This document shows positions 53,485 through 62,709 of a stretch of DNA of 64,000 bases, piece after piece. The notes beneath the pieces are model-generated. The model was not told the DNA's origin. It was given only the letters and a program-made list of their open reading frames with translations, and searched no databases. How positions within the stretch are numbered: position 1 is the first letter of the stretch; each line of letters begins with the position of its first letter. The position numbers were made by a program, and so were the translations under genes. Source of the stretch: Pseudomonas bijieensis (GTDB lineage: Bacteria > Pseudomonadota > Gammaproteobacteria > Pseudomonadales > Pseudomonadaceae); contig NZ_CP048810.1 in assembly GCF_013347965.1 (NCBI RefSeq), positions 5,331,501 through 5,395,500 on the forward strand, read 5' to 3'.

Positions 53485-54223
53485 ATGTTCACCTCGCGTC
53501 GCTTGATCGTTGTCGCTACTGCTGTGGCCCTGTTGTCCGGCTGTGCGTCGCCTAACCCCTATGACAACCAGGGCCAGGCCTCTACCGAATCGTCGGGTAT
53601 GAGCAAAACCGCCAAGTACGGCGGCCTCGGTGCACTGGCGGGGGCGTTGGCCGGTGCGGCCATCGGTCACGATAACCGCGGCAAAGGGGCGTTGATCGGC
53701 GCGGCGGTGGTGGGGGCTTCCGCAGCTGGCTACGGCTACTACGCCGACCAGCAGGAAAAGAAACTGCGTGCGAGCATGGCCAATACCGGCGTTGAAGTGC
53801 AGCGCCAGGGTGACCAGATCAAGCTGATCATGCCGGGCAACATCACCTTCGCCACCGACTCGGCGAACATCGCCTCCAGCTTCTACCAGCCACTGAACAA
53901 CCTGGCCAACTCCCTCAAGGAGTTCAACCAGAACCAGATCGAAATCGTCGGTTATACCGACAGCACCGGCAGCCGCCAGCACAACATGGACCTGTCCCAG
54001 CGTCGTGCCCAGAGCGTGGCGACCTACCTGACATCCCAGGGCGTGAGCGGTGCCAACCTCTCGGCCCGTGGCGCCGGCCCGGGACAACCCGGTGGCGAGC
54101 AATGCCGATGTCAATGGTCGTGCGCAGAACCGTCGTGTCGAGGTGAACCTCAAGGCTATTCCCGGCCAGCAGTACCAGCAGGCACCGGCGCAGCAGGGGC
54201 AGACTTACCAGCAATATCCGTAA
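53485..54223 (+). pseudogene. OmpA-family (YiaD-like) lipoprotein, frameshifted near the C terminus
   Basis: A peptidoglycan-anchoring outer-membrane lipoprotein. Lipobox LLSGC at about residue 18-22; glycine zipper LGALAGALAGAAIG (about 50-63); OmpA_C domain (about 105-215) with FATDSANIAS, IEIVGYTDSTGS and LSQRRAQSVATYL. After LSARGAGP the continuous frame becomes nonsense (GQPGGEQCRCQW). In the +1 frame the expected end follows: DNPVASNADVNGRAQNRRVE and then a Gln-rich tail ending QQYP, stop 54221-54223. The 739-bp span is 3n+1; the extra base is most likely in GGG at 54081-54083. Confidence 0.88.
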
Positions 54224-54291
54224 TCGCTGGGCTGTGTAAATGAAGGGGGCCATGGAAACATGGCCCCCTTTTTTGCGGCTAGCGTTTGGAC

Positions 54292-54509
54292 CTTTGTGGC
54301 GAGGGAGCTTGCTCCCGCTGGGCTGCGAAGCGGCCCCCCAAACCTTTCACCTCAACTCCCTGACACACCGTGGTGGCTGGTTTTGGGCCTGCTGCGCAGT
54401 CCAGCGGGAGCAAGCTCCCTCGCCACAAAGGTGTTCACTCGAGTGATGGGCCGCATCGCCAGCGCCCGGGCAATCGCCATCCGTCTTCGCGAGCAAGCTC
54501 GCTCCCACA
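54292..54509. repeat. GTGGCGAGGGAGC-class inverted repeat plus a single REP
   Basis: Arms TTTGTGGCGAGGGAGCTTGC and GCAAGCTCCCTCGCCACAAA (54292-54430), then a REP unit CGCGAGCAAGCTCGCTCCCA (about 54486-54507). They fill the gap between the convergent OmpA-like gene and zapG. Confidence 0.88.
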
Positions 54510-54532
54510 GGGGGATTTTCTTGAGCCAATAA

Positions 54533-54568
54533 AAAAGCCCGCCCGATCAGGTGATCGGGCGGGCTTTT
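54533..54568 (-). terminator. zapG terminator
   Basis: AAAAGCCCGCCCGATCA / TGATCGGGCGGGCTTTT, 17-bp stem with a run of A on the left (T-run on the minus strand). It lies 17 bp past the restored zapG stop, which supports the frame correction of that gene. Confidence 0.9.
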
Positions 54569-54584
54569 GGGTGTCGCTTGGAGA

Positions 54585-55023
54585 TTACTTCTTCAAACCG
54601 TAATGCTCATCGAGCATGCCGGGTGAATTGGGGGCCTTGGGGGCGTAGTCCCGCGGCGGTTCCTGGATCCCTTTTTGGTGGGGTCAGGCGTTCCCGTGGA
54701 GTCTGTGCTGCATCGGCTTGCAGAGCAGCCAGCAGACGTTGGCGAGTCTGCTCGTCCAGGGCCAGGCGATTGGCACCTTCGGACAGATGATCCTGGACGT
54801 CCTGGTAGCTCTGGGTGAGTTTTTTCACCAGGGACGCGGTGCTGTTGAAGTGGGTGACCACCTCATTCTGATAACTGTCGAAACGTTCCTGAATGTCGTC
54901 CAGCTGACGTTGCGTGCTGTTGGGCACCGCGTTGGGCAGCAATCGGGCAAGCAGGAATCCAATGGCGACACCGGCAACCAGGGCAAGAGTCGGCAACAGC
55001 CAAACTAAGAGCGAGTGTTCCAC
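54585..55023 (-). pseudogene. zapG: ZapG/YhcB (DUF1043) envelope protein, frameshifted near the C terminus
   Basis: A membrane-anchored coiled-coil protein linked to cell-envelope growth and division. One N-terminal helix (about 6-30, LLVWLLPTLALVAGVAIGFL) and a coiled coil (about 38-105). The continuous frame ends RDPGTAAGLRPQGPQFTRHAR at 54607. With one A removed from the five-A run at 54672-54676 it reads KGIQEPPRDYAPKAPNSP then GMLDEHYGLKK, stop 54585-54587, the normal Pseudomonas end. The 439-bp span is 3n+1. Confidence 0.88.
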
Positions 55024-55170
55024 GAGTCCTTCCTCTATAAACGGCTTTGCTTTACGTTAACGGCTCGGACCTGCGCTGTATACCGCGAAGAACATCGCAA
55101 TCATGCCAGGCACAGACTTTAGCTAGACGAGTCGACCCTATTCGAGGTCACGGAGTTCTTTCCCTTGCTT

Positions 55171-55800
55171 ATGCGCGAAACCCCTGTAGTCATCGATGGC
55201 CCGGTGGGCCAACTGGAAGCCTTGTACCTGGACAGCGAGGCGCCCCGTGGCCTGGCGCTGATCTGCCACCCGAACCCGGTGCAGGGTGGGACCATGCTCA
55301 ATAAAGTGGTCTCGACCCTGCAACGCACTGCCCGCGATGCTGGGCTGGTTACGTTGCGTTTCAATTATCGTGGCGTGGGTGCCAGTGCCGGTACGCATGA
55401 CATGGGCACTGGTGAAGTCGACGACGCCCAGGCCGCCGCCGATTGGCTGCGGGAAAAATACCCGCAACTGCCGCTCACCCTGTTCGGTTTTTCGTTTGGT
55501 GGTTTCGTTGCCGCGAGCCTTGGCGGACGCCTGGAAGCCCAGGGGCAACCGCTCAAACACCTGTTCATGGTGGCCCCGGCGGTGATGCGCCTGAATGAAC
55601 AGTCGCCCTTGCCGATGAGTGGCGAGTTGACCGTGATCCAGCCGGAAACCGACGAAGTGGTCGATCCGCAACTGGTTTACGAATGGTCCGACACGCTCCA
55701 ACGCCCCCATGAGCTGCTGAAAGTGGCAGAATGCGGACACTTTTTTCATGGCAAGCTGACCGATCTCAAGGATCTGATCCTGCCGCGCCTTTCGAATTGA
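55171..55800 (+). CDS. Alpha/beta hydrolase (YfcA/ dienelactone-type fold)
   Basis: A 209-residue minimal alpha/beta hydrolase. Nucleophile Ser in FGFSFGGFVA (about 108-117), oxyanion block ALICHPNPVQGGTMLNKVV (about 28-46), and the catalytic His near AECGHFFHGKL (about 189-199). Family members of this small type hydrolyse acyl or peptide substrates of unknown identity. An ATG at 55171 is used; a TTG at 55165 has better spacing (9 nt) to GGAG and is possible. It lies 24 bp upstream of trpS and is probably co-transcribed. Confidence 0.87.
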   Translation: MRETPVVIDGPVGQLEALYLDSEAPRGLALICHPNPVQGGTMLNKVVSTLQRTARDAGLVTLRFNYRGVGASAGTHDMGTGEVDDAQAAADWLREKYPQLPLTLFGFSFGGFVAASLGGRLEAQGQPLKHLFMVAPAVMRLNEQSPLPMSGELTVIQPETDEVVDPQLVYEWSDTLQRPHELLKVAECGHFFHGKLTDLKDLILPRLSN

Positions 55801-55824
55801 CAGCAGTCTGACAAGCGATAACCC

Positions 55825-57180
55825 ATGACGACGCGTACCCGTATCCTGACCGGCATCACCACCACCGGCACCCCGCACCTGGGCAACTATGCCGGCGCTA
55901 TCCGTCCGGCGATCCTCGCCAGCCGCGACAGTAACGCCGATTCGTTCTACTTCCTGGCCGACTACCACGCCCTGATCAAATGCGATGACCCGCTGCGTAT
56001 CCAGCGTTCGCGCCTGGAAATCGCCGCCACTTGGCTGGCCGGCGGCCTGGACGTGGACCGCGTGACCTTTTATCGGCAGTCCGACATTCCCGAGATTCCC
56101 GAACTGACCTGGCTGCTGACCTGCGTCGCCGCCAAGGGCCTGCTCAACCGTGCCCATGCCTACAAGGCCTCGGTGGACAAGAACGTCGAGGCCGGCGAAG
56201 ACCCGGACGCCGGCATCACCATGGGCCTGTACAGCTACCCGGTACTGATGGCCGCCGACATCCTGATGTTCAACGCCCATAAGGTGCCGGTCGGTCGTGA
56301 CCAGATCCAGCACGTGGAAATGGCCCGCGACATCGGCCAGCGCTTCAATCACCTGTTCGGCCAGGGCAAGGAGTTCTTCACCATGCCCGAGGCGCTGATC
56401 GAGGAAAGCGTGGCGACGCTGCCGGGCCTCGATGGCCGCAAGATGTCCAAGAGCTACGACAACACCATCCCGTTGTTCAGCAGCGCCAAGGACATGAAGG
56501 ACGCGATCTCGCGGATCGTTACCGACTCCCGTGCCCCGGGCGAAGCCAAGGATCCGGACAATTCGCACCTGTTCACCCTGTTCCAGGCTTTTGCCACTGC
56601 CGAACAGTCCGCCGGCTTCCGCAGCGAACTGCTGCAAGGCCTGGGTTGGGGCGAAGCCAAGAACCGTCTGTTCCAGTTGCTCGACAGTGAGTTGGGTGAA
56701 GCGCGTGAGCGTTATCACCAGTTGATCGAGCGTCCGGCGGACCTGGAAGACATCCTGCAGCACGGCGCGAAAAAAGCCCGGGCCGTGGCGACGCCGTTCC
56801 TCAATGAACTGCGCGAGGCCGTTGGCCTGCGGTCGTTTGTCAGCCAGGTCCAAGTGGCCGCCAGCACCAAGAAGAAAGCCACCAAGGCTGCACGCTTCGT
56901 GAGCTTTCGCGAAGACGACGGCAGTTTCCGCTTCCGTCTGCTGGCCGCCGACGGCGAGCAACTGTTGTTGTCCCGCCACTTTGCCGATGGCAAGGCTGCT
57001 GGCCAGGTCACCAAGCAATTGCAGTCCGGTCAGCCATTGGATGTTCGTAACGACGGACAGAGTTTCAGTGTCTGGCTCGACGGCGAATGCGTGGCGGACA
57101 GCCCGGCTTTCGCAGACAGCGCCGCTCGCGATGCAGGCATTGATGCGTTGCGTGTTGCCCTGACACCTGCCCAGGACTGA
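55825..57180 (+). CDS. trpS: Tryptophanyl-tRNA synthetase with C-terminal extension
   Basis: Class I synthetase charging tRNA-Trp. Signature TPHLGN (about 14-19) and KMSKS (about 206-210, in GRKMSKSYDNT). At 451 residues it is about 115 longer than E. coli TrpS. The extra C-terminal part (about 340-451) is a separate beta-rich domain, with FVSFREDDGSFRFRLLAADG and a linker of Lys/Ala. This longer form is usual in Pseudomonas. The role of the extra domain is unknown. Confidence 0.95.
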   Translation: MTTRTRILTGITTTGTPHLGNYAGAIRPAILASRDSNADSFYFLADYHALIKCDDPLRIQRSRLEIAATWLAGGLDVDRVTFYRQSDIPEIPELTWLLTCVAAKGLLNRAHAYKASVDKNVEAGEDPDAGITMGLYSYPVLMAADILMFNAHKVPVGRDQIQHVEMARDIGQRFNHLFGQGKEFFTMPEALIEESVATLPGLDGRKMSKSYDNTIPLFSSAKDMKDAISRIVTDSRAPGEAKDPDNSHLFTLFQAFATAEQSAGFRSELLQGLGWGEAKNRLFQLLDSELGEARERYHQLIERPADLEDILQHGAKKARAVATPFLNELREAVGLRSFVSQVQVAASTKKKATKAARFVSFREDDGSFRFRLLAADGEQLLLSRHFADGKAAGQVTKQLQSGQPLDVRNDGQSFSVWLDGECVADSPAFADSAARDAGIDALRVALTPAQD

Positions 57181-57283
57181 TTCTGGCGCGTAACTCCGAC
57201 CATCGGCCCGAATACGGGCCGATTGCCATTCCTTTGGGCCATCGCTACAGTGACGGCCCGTTTTTGTTGCCTTGCTAACGAAT

Positions 57284-58378
57284 ATGACGCCCCTAGAACG
57301 ATATCAAGCTGATCTGAAACGCCCGGAGTTTTTCCACGACGCAGCCCAGGAAACGGCGGTGCGGCATTTGCAGCGCCTGTACGATGACTTGGTCGCGGCG
57401 TCGAACAACAAGCCGGGCCTGTTGGGCAAACTGTTCGGCAAGAAAGACCAGACACCGGTCAAGGGCCTGTATTTCTGGGGCGGCGTAGGCCGTGGCAAGA
57501 CTTATCTGGTGGACACCTTCTTCGAAGCGCTGCCGTTCAAGGAGAAGACGCGGACGCACTTCCACCGCTTCATGAAGCGTGTGCACGAAGAAATGAAGAC
57601 CCTGGGTGGCGAGAAGAACCCGCTGACCATCATCGCCAAGCGTTTCTCCGACGAGACCCGGGTGATCTGCTTCGATGAGTTTTTCGTGTCCGACATCACC
57701 GACGCCATGATCCTCGGCACCTTGATGGAAGAGCTGTTCAAGAACGGCGTGACCCTGGTCGCCACCTCGAACATCGTGCCGGATGGCCTGTACAAGGACG
57801 GCCTGCAGCGGGCGCGTTTCCTGCCGGCCATTGCGCTGATCAAGGAGCACACCGAAATCGTCAACGTCGACAGCGGCGTGGATTATCGCCTGCGTCACCT
57901 CGAGCAAGCCGAGCTGTTCCACTTTCCCCTGGATGCCGCCGCCGAAGAAAGCTTGCGCAAGAGCTTCCGTGCCTTGACGCCGGAATGCACCCAGGCGGTG
58001 GAAAACGATGTATTGATCATCGAGAACCGTGAAATCCGCGCCATCCGCACCTGTGACGACGTGGCCTGGTTCGACTTCCGCGAACTGTGCGACGGCCCTC
58101 GCAGCCAGAACGACTACATCGAGCTGGGCAAGATCTTCCACGCCGTGCTGCTCAGCGGCGTCGAACAAATGAGCGTCACCACCGACGACATCGCCCGCCG
58201 CTTCATCAACATGGTCGACGAGTTCTACGACCGTAACGTGAAGCTGATCATTTCGGCTGAAGTCGAACTCAAGGACCTTTACACCGGCGGTCGCCTGACG
58301 TTCGAATTCCAGCGGACCTTGAGTCGTTTGCTGGAGATGCAATCCCACGAATTCCTGGCGCGGGCGCATAAGCCGTAG
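57284..58378 (+). CDS. zapE: Cell division ATPase ZapE
   Basis: A 364-residue AFG1-type ATPase that acts at the Z-ring under stress. Walker A GGVGRGKTYLVD (about 67-78), Walker B VICFDEFFVSD (about 128-138). The ATG at 57284 begins MTPLERYQADL, typical for the family; an upstream TTG is ignored. It is 103 bp after trpS and ends at its own terminator. Confidence 0.94.
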   Translation: MTPLERYQADLKRPEFFHDAAQETAVRHLQRLYDDLVAASNNKPGLLGKLFGKKDQTPVKGLYFWGGVGRGKTYLVDTFFEALPFKEKTRTHFHRFMKRVHEEMKTLGGEKNPLTIIAKRFSDETRVICFDEFFVSDITDAMILGTLMEELFKNGVTLVATSNIVPDGLYKDGLQRARFLPAIALIKEHTEIVNVDSGVDYRLRHLEQAELFHFPLDAAAEESLRKSFRALTPECTQAVENDVLIIENREIRAIRTCDDVAWFDFRELCDGPRSQNDYIELGKIFHAVLLSGVEQMSVTTDDIARRFINMVDEFYDRNVKLIISAEVELKDLYTGGRLTFEFQRTLSRLLEMQSHEFLARAHKP

Positions 58379-58391
58379 GGGGATTCGGAAC

Positions 58392-58421
58392 AAAAAAGGC
58401 CTGCGATTGCAGGCCTTTTTT
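58392..58421 (+). terminator. zapE terminator
   Basis: AAAAAAGGCCTGC / GCAGGCCTTTTTT perfect stem, 4-nt loop. Confidence 0.93.
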
Positions 58422-58456
58422 GTGCGCGCGAGATTTAGCAGTTCACTGCATAACCC

Positions 58457-58546
58457 TGTGGGAGCGGGCTTGCTCGCGAAGGGGGCGGTATGTTCAGCAT
58501 AGATGCAAGCTGACCCACCGCTTTCGCGAGCAAGCCCGCTCCCACA
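58457..58546. repeat. REP doublet
   Basis: Inverted pair, TGTGGGAGCGGGCTTGCTCG to CGAGCAAGCCCGCTCCCACA, between the convergent zapE and the GlxA-type regulator. Confidence 0.92.
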
Positions 58547-58568
58547 TTGGATTGCATTCAGCTCCGGT

Positions 58569-59565
58569 TCACGCCGCCTGCTGAAACTGCTGCCGATACT
58601 GGTTCGGCGACAGGTCGGTATGTTGCCGGAACAACCGGGCGAAAAAAGCTCGCATCGTCGTAGCCGACTTCATAGCTGATGGTCTTGATGCTCTTGCGGC
58701 TGCCGGAGAGCAGGCCCTTGGCGGTTTCTATCCGCAGTCGTTGCAGGTAATGCAGTGGTTTGTCACCCGTTGCGGTCTGGAAGCGGCGCATGAAATTGCG
58801 AATGCTCATGCCGTGTTCGCGGGCGACGTCCTCGAAGCGGAATTTGTCGGCGAAGTGCTCCTCAAGCCAGTGCTGGATCTGCAGGATGATCACATCCTGG
58901 TGCAGTTTCTGCCCGCCGAAGCCGATCCGTCCCGGCGAATAGCTGCGTTGCACTTCATACAGGATGTCCCGCGCCACGGCCTGGGCCACATTGGCGCCAC
59001 AGAAGCGTTCAATGAGGTAAATGTAGAGGTCGCAGGCTGAGGTCGCACCGCCAGCGCAGAACAGGTTGTCGGCGTCGGTCAGGTGCTTGTCCTGGTTCAG
59101 GTGCACTTGGGGGAAGCGCTCCTTGAAGGCATTGAAGAAGCGCCAGTAGGTGGTCGCCTCCTTGCCGTCGAGCAGCCCGGACTCGGCCAGCCAGAACACC
59201 CCGGTGGCTTCGCCGCAGAGCACCGCACCGCGGGCATGTTGTTCCCGCAGCCAGGGCAGGACCTGAGGATAACGTTGGCAGAGGCTGGCGAAATCATCCC
59301 AGAAGGCTGGCAGGATGATGACGTCGGTATTTTCCAGGCCACCGTCCACCGGCATGATCACATCGCTGAAGCTGTTCACCGGTTTGCCATCGGGGCTGAC
59401 CAGGCGGATTTCAAACGCCGGCGTCAGGCCTAGGCCCAGTTGCTTGCCATAGCGCAGGCTGGCCAGGTGGAAAAAATCCTTGGCTTGCATGAGGGTGAAG
59501 GCGAAGACCCGGTCGATTGCCAGGATGCTGACGCGCCGCAAGGGCGTGGAGACGTGCATAGACAT
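58569..59565 (-). pseudogene. GlxA-type AraC regulator (DJ-1/PfpI domain), frameshifted near the C terminus
   Basis: N-terminal DJ-1/PfpI-like amidotransferase-fold domain (about 10-190; VLCGEATGVFWLAESGLL) followed by an AraC double HTH (about 215-320; FEDVAREHGMSIRNFMRRF). Such regulators control choline, betaine or carnitine catabolism, among others. After SYEVGYDDASFF the continuous frame reads RPVVPATYRP. With one T removed from the six-T run (58642-58647 as A on the plus strand) it reads ARLFRQHTDLSPNQYRQQFQ, stop 58569-58571, the expected end of the second HTH. The 997-bp span is 3n+1. Divergent from an acyl-CoA dehydrogenase gene, its possible target. Confidence 0.87.
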
Positions 59566-59711
59566 AATTCATCTTTATTTTTATAGGGGAAAGTGGTCAC
59601 CAGACGGCTGGATCGTCTTATTTTTTGTCGGATGTGTCCAGTGTCCTGTCGTACACCGCAGGCTTTAGGCTCTATCGGATAACCACGTCCAACAATAATC
59701 AAAGGTGCCTC

Positions 59712-60848
59712 ATGATCCCAAGAACACTGTTCAGTCCCGAGCACGAATTGTTTCGCGACAGCGTACGAACCTTCCTCGAAAAAGAAGCCGTGCCGTACCA
59801 CAGCCAGTGGGAAAAACAGGGGCATGTCGACCGCCAGCTCTGGAACAAAGCGGGGGAGGCGGGCATGTTGTGCTCGCACCTTCCAGAAGCCTACGGCGGG
59901 CTGGACGCGGACTTCCTCTACAGCACGGTGGTGATCGAGGAGATCGGCCGCCTGGGGCTGACGGGGATCGGTTTCTCGCTGCATTCCGACATCGTCGCGC
60001 CGTACATCCTGCATTACGGCAGTGAAGCGCTGAAACACAAATACCTGCCGAAACTGGTGTCTGGTGAGATGGTCACGGCCATCGCCATGACCGAGCCGGG
60101 CGCCGGTTCCGACCTGCAAGGCGTGAAGACCTCGGCGGTGCTGGACGGCGATGAGTACGTCATCAACGGCTCGAAGACTTTCATTACCAATGGTTTCCTG
60201 GCTGACCTGGTGATCGTGGTCGCCAAGACCGATCCGAAGGCTGGGTCCAAGGGCACCAGCCTGTTCCTGGTGGAGGCGGGCACGCCGGGTTTCGAAAAGG
60301 GCAAGCGCCTGGAAAAAGTTGGAATGAAGGCCCAGGACACCTCGGAATTGTTCTTCCAGGATGTCCGCGTGCCGAAGGAAAACCTGCTTGGCCAGGCCGG
60401 AATGGGCTTCGCCTACTTGATGCAGGAGCTACCTCAGGAGCGCCTGACCGTCGCCATTGGCGGCCTGGCCTCGGCCGAAGCGGCGCTGCAATGGACCCTG
60501 GACTACACCCGCGACCGCAAGGCGTTCGGCAAATCCATCGCGGACTTCCAGAACACCCGTTTCAAGCTCGCGGAAATGGCCACCGAAATCCAGATTGGCC
60601 GGGTCTTCGTCGACCGCTGCCTGGAACTGCACCTGCAAGGCAAGCTCGATGTACCGACGGCGGCGATGGCCAAGTACTGGGGCACCGACCTGCAATGCAA
60701 GGTGCTCGACGAATGCGTGCAGCTACACGGCGGCTACGGCTTCATGTGGGAATACCCGGTTGCCCGGGCGTGGGCGGATGCGCGGGTGCAGCGGATCTAT
60801 GCCGGGACCAATGAAATCATGAAGGAGATTATTGCGCGGTCGCTTTGA
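59712..60848 (+). CDS. Acyl-CoA dehydrogenase
   Basis: A 378-residue FAD enzyme. Signatures TAIAMTEPGAGSDLQGVKT (about 120-138) and the C-terminal QLHGGYGFMWEYPVARAW (about 335-352); the catalytic Glu is expected in IYAGTNEIMKEII (about 362-374). It dehydrogenates an acyl-CoA at the alpha-beta bond. AAGGTG precedes the ATG at 59712. It is divergent from the GlxA-type regulator with a 146-bp gap. Best guess is a medium- or long-chain fatty acyl-CoA (LcaD-like) substrate. Confidence 0.92.
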   Translation: MIPRTLFSPEHELFRDSVRTFLEKEAVPYHSQWEKQGHVDRQLWNKAGEAGMLCSHLPEAYGGLDADFLYSTVVIEEIGRLGLTGIGFSLHSDIVAPYILHYGSEALKHKYLPKLVSGEMVTAIAMTEPGAGSDLQGVKTSAVLDGDEYVINGSKTFITNGFLADLVIVVAKTDPKAGSKGTSLFLVEAGTPGFEKGKRLEKVGMKAQDTSELFFQDVRVPKENLLGQAGMGFAYLMQELPQERLTVAIGGLASAEAALQWTLDYTRDRKAFGKSIADFQNTRFKLAEMATEIQIGRVFVDRCLELHLQGKLDVPTAAMAKYWGTDLQCKVLDECVQLHGGYGFMWEYPVARAWADARVQRIYAGTNEIMKEIIARSL

Positions 60849-60867
60849 TGACGTAGTGACTGTTAGA

Positions 60868-60966
60868 CCGCTATCGCGAGCAGGCTCGCTCTCACAAGGG
60901 TGTCTGTCGAATCACAAATTGTGGTCAGACATAAATCCAATGTGGGAGTGAGCCTGCTCGCGATGA
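60868..60966. repeat. Two REPs, inward/outward pair
   Basis: CGCGAGCAGGCTCGCTCTCA at about 60875-60894 and TGTGGGAGTGAGCCTGCTCG at about 60941-60960; both carry single changes from the consensus. Confidence 0.85.
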
Positions 60967-60980
60967 GGGCTATGAATCAA

Positions 60981-62021
60981 TCAAGGCGCCGGATTCGGCT
61001 GGTCCTTGTGAATCGCCTCGATCCCCGCCAGGACTTCATCCGACAGCTTCAGGTCGAAGCTGGCGATGTTGCTGTCCAGTTGCTCCAGCGTGGTGGCGCC
61101 GATGATGTTGCTGGTCACGAACGGCTGCTGGGTGACGAACGCCAGGGCCATCTGTGCGGGGTCCAGGCCATGTTCGCGGGCCAACGCCACATAGCGGCTG
61201 CATGCTGCTTCCGACTGCGGATTGAAATAGCGCATGAAGCGGCTATAGAGGGTCAGGCGACCCTTGGCTGGCCGTGCGCCGTTTTCGTATTTGCCCGACA
61301 GGAAACCGAACGCCAGGGGCGAGTAGGCCAGCAGGCCGCACTGTTCGCGGATGGCGATTTCCGCGAGGCCGACCTCGAAGCTGCGATTGAGCAGGTTGTA
61401 AGGGTTCTGGATCGACACCGCCCGCGGCCAGCCACGGGCTTCGGCCAGGGCGAGGAATTTCATGGTGCCCCAAGGCGTTTCGTTGGACAGGCCGATGTGG
61501 CGGATCTTGCCGGCGCGGACCTGTTCGTCCAGGGCTTCGAGGGTTTCCTCCAGCGGGGTGAACGTTTCGTCGGCCTTGTGCTGGTAGCCCAGTTGGCCAA
61601 AGAAATTGGTGCTGCGTTCCGGCCAATGCAACTGGTAAAGATCGATCCAGTCGGTCTGCAAGCGCTTGAGGCTGGCATCCACCGCTTCGACGATGTGGCG
61701 GCGGTTATGCTTGAGGTTCTGGTCGCGGATGTAGTCGATGGTGTTGCCGGGACCGGCGATCTTGCTTGCCAGGATCCAGTCGGCACGGTCGCCGCGGCTC
61801 TTGAAGTAATTGCCGATGTAGCGCTCGGTGGTGGCGTAGGTCTCGGCCTTCGGTGGCACCGGGTACATCTCGGCGGTGTCCATGAAATTGATGCCGGCAC
61901 CCTTGGCGCGTTCGATCTGGGCGAAGGCTTCGGCCTCGCTGTTCTGCTCACCCCAGGTCATGGTTCCGAGGCACAGGGCACTCACGTTCAGATCGGTACG
62001 GCCTAGCTGGCGATAGTCCAT
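60981..62021 (-). CDS. Aldo/keto reductase (Tas-like)
   Basis: A 346-residue NADP(H)-dependent aldo/keto reductase. Catalytic tetrad: Asp in NFMDTAEMYP, the Tyr of that block (about 55), Lys in ILASKIAGPG (about 83-92) and His in LYQLHWPERS (about 127-136). Cofactor segment IIGATTLEQLDSNI (about 310-323). Sequence and length fit E. coli Tas. AAGGAGG before the ATG at 62021 fixes the start against an upstream codon. Confidence 0.92.
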   Translation of the reverse strand: MDYRQLGRTDLNVSALCLGTMTWGEQNSEAEAFAQIERAKGAGINFMDTAEMYPVPPKAETYATTERYIGNYFKSRGDRADWILASKIAGPGNTIDYIRDQNLKHNRRHIVEAVDASLKRLQTDWIDLYQLHWPERSTNFFGQLGYQHKADETFTPLEETLEALDEQVRAGKIRHIGLSNETPWGTMKFLALAEARGWPRAVSIQNPYNLLNRSFEVGLAEIAIREQCGLLAYSPLAFGFLSGKYENGARPAKGRLTLYSRFMRYFNPQSEAACSRYVALAREHGLDPAQMALAFVTQQPFVTSNIIGATTLEQLDSNIASFDLKLSDEVLAGIEAIHKDQPNPAP

Positions 62022-62196
62022 CGGGACCTCCTTGGGCAAAACAATCATAAAAGCAGGTTGAAATATTTTTCGCAATCTGCATAATTGCGCACCTCTTTCT
62101 GCAGTGGAAGTGATGCGCCGCCGCCGAAGAATCTTGCCGTTGAACGGACGCGCCGACCCGAGCCCCCGAAAGCGTCTGTATCCGGCTGCCTTTGAC

Positions 62197-62225
62197 TTGT
62201 CAAAGTACGCACTATTCAGTAAGAT
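62197..62225 (+). promoter_or_regulatory. rplM promoter
   Basis: TTGTCA (62197-62202), a 17-nt spacer and TAAGAT (62220-62225), leaving a leader of about 35 nt before rplM. Confidence 0.65.
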
Positions 62226-62266
62226 CCGCCGTCTAATTTACAGGGCGGCCCCTGAGGCTATAAAGA

Positions 62267-62695
62267 ATGAAAACTTTTACTGCTAAACCGGAAACAGTAA
62301 AGCGCGACTGGTTTGTCGTCGACGCTGCTGGTCAGACCCTGGGTCGTCTGGCCACCGAAATCGCGAGCCGTCTGCGTGGCAAGCACAAGCCTGAGTACAC
62401 CCCTCACGTTGACACCGGTGACTACATCGTCGTGATCAACGCTGAGCAAGTACGTGTTACTGGCGCTAAAACCACTGACAAAATGTACTACTCCCACTCC
62501 GGTTTTCCTGGCGGCATCAAGTCGATCAACTTCGAAAAGCTGATCGCCAAAGCCCCTGAGCGCGTGATCGAGACCGCGGTTAAAGGCATGCTGCCTAAAA
62601 ACCCACTGGGTCGCGACATGTATCGTAAGCTGAAGGTTTATGCGGGCGCTGCTCACCCTCATACTGCTCAGCAGCCCCAAGAACTGAAGTTTTAA
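62267..62695 (+). CDS. rplM: 50S ribosomal protein L13
   Basis: 142 residues, complete. Typical [20 protein letters not shown] start, [17 protein letters not shown] (about 28-44) and ending [17 protein letters not shown]. Operon with rpsI (14-bp gap). Confidence 0.98.
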   Translation: MKTFTAKPETVKRDWFVVDAAGQTLGRLATEIASRLRGKHKPEYTPHVDTGDYIVVINAEQVRVTGAKTTDKMYYSHSGFPGGIKSINFEKLIAKAPERVIETAVKGMLPKNPLGRDMYRKLKVYAGAAHPHTAQQPQELKF

Positions 62696-62709
62696 CGGAA
62701 TAGTTCATT

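Noticed and set aside
55138..57018. Antisense open frame of 626 codons over trpS and the small hydrolase
   Set aside because: Shadow of certain genes.
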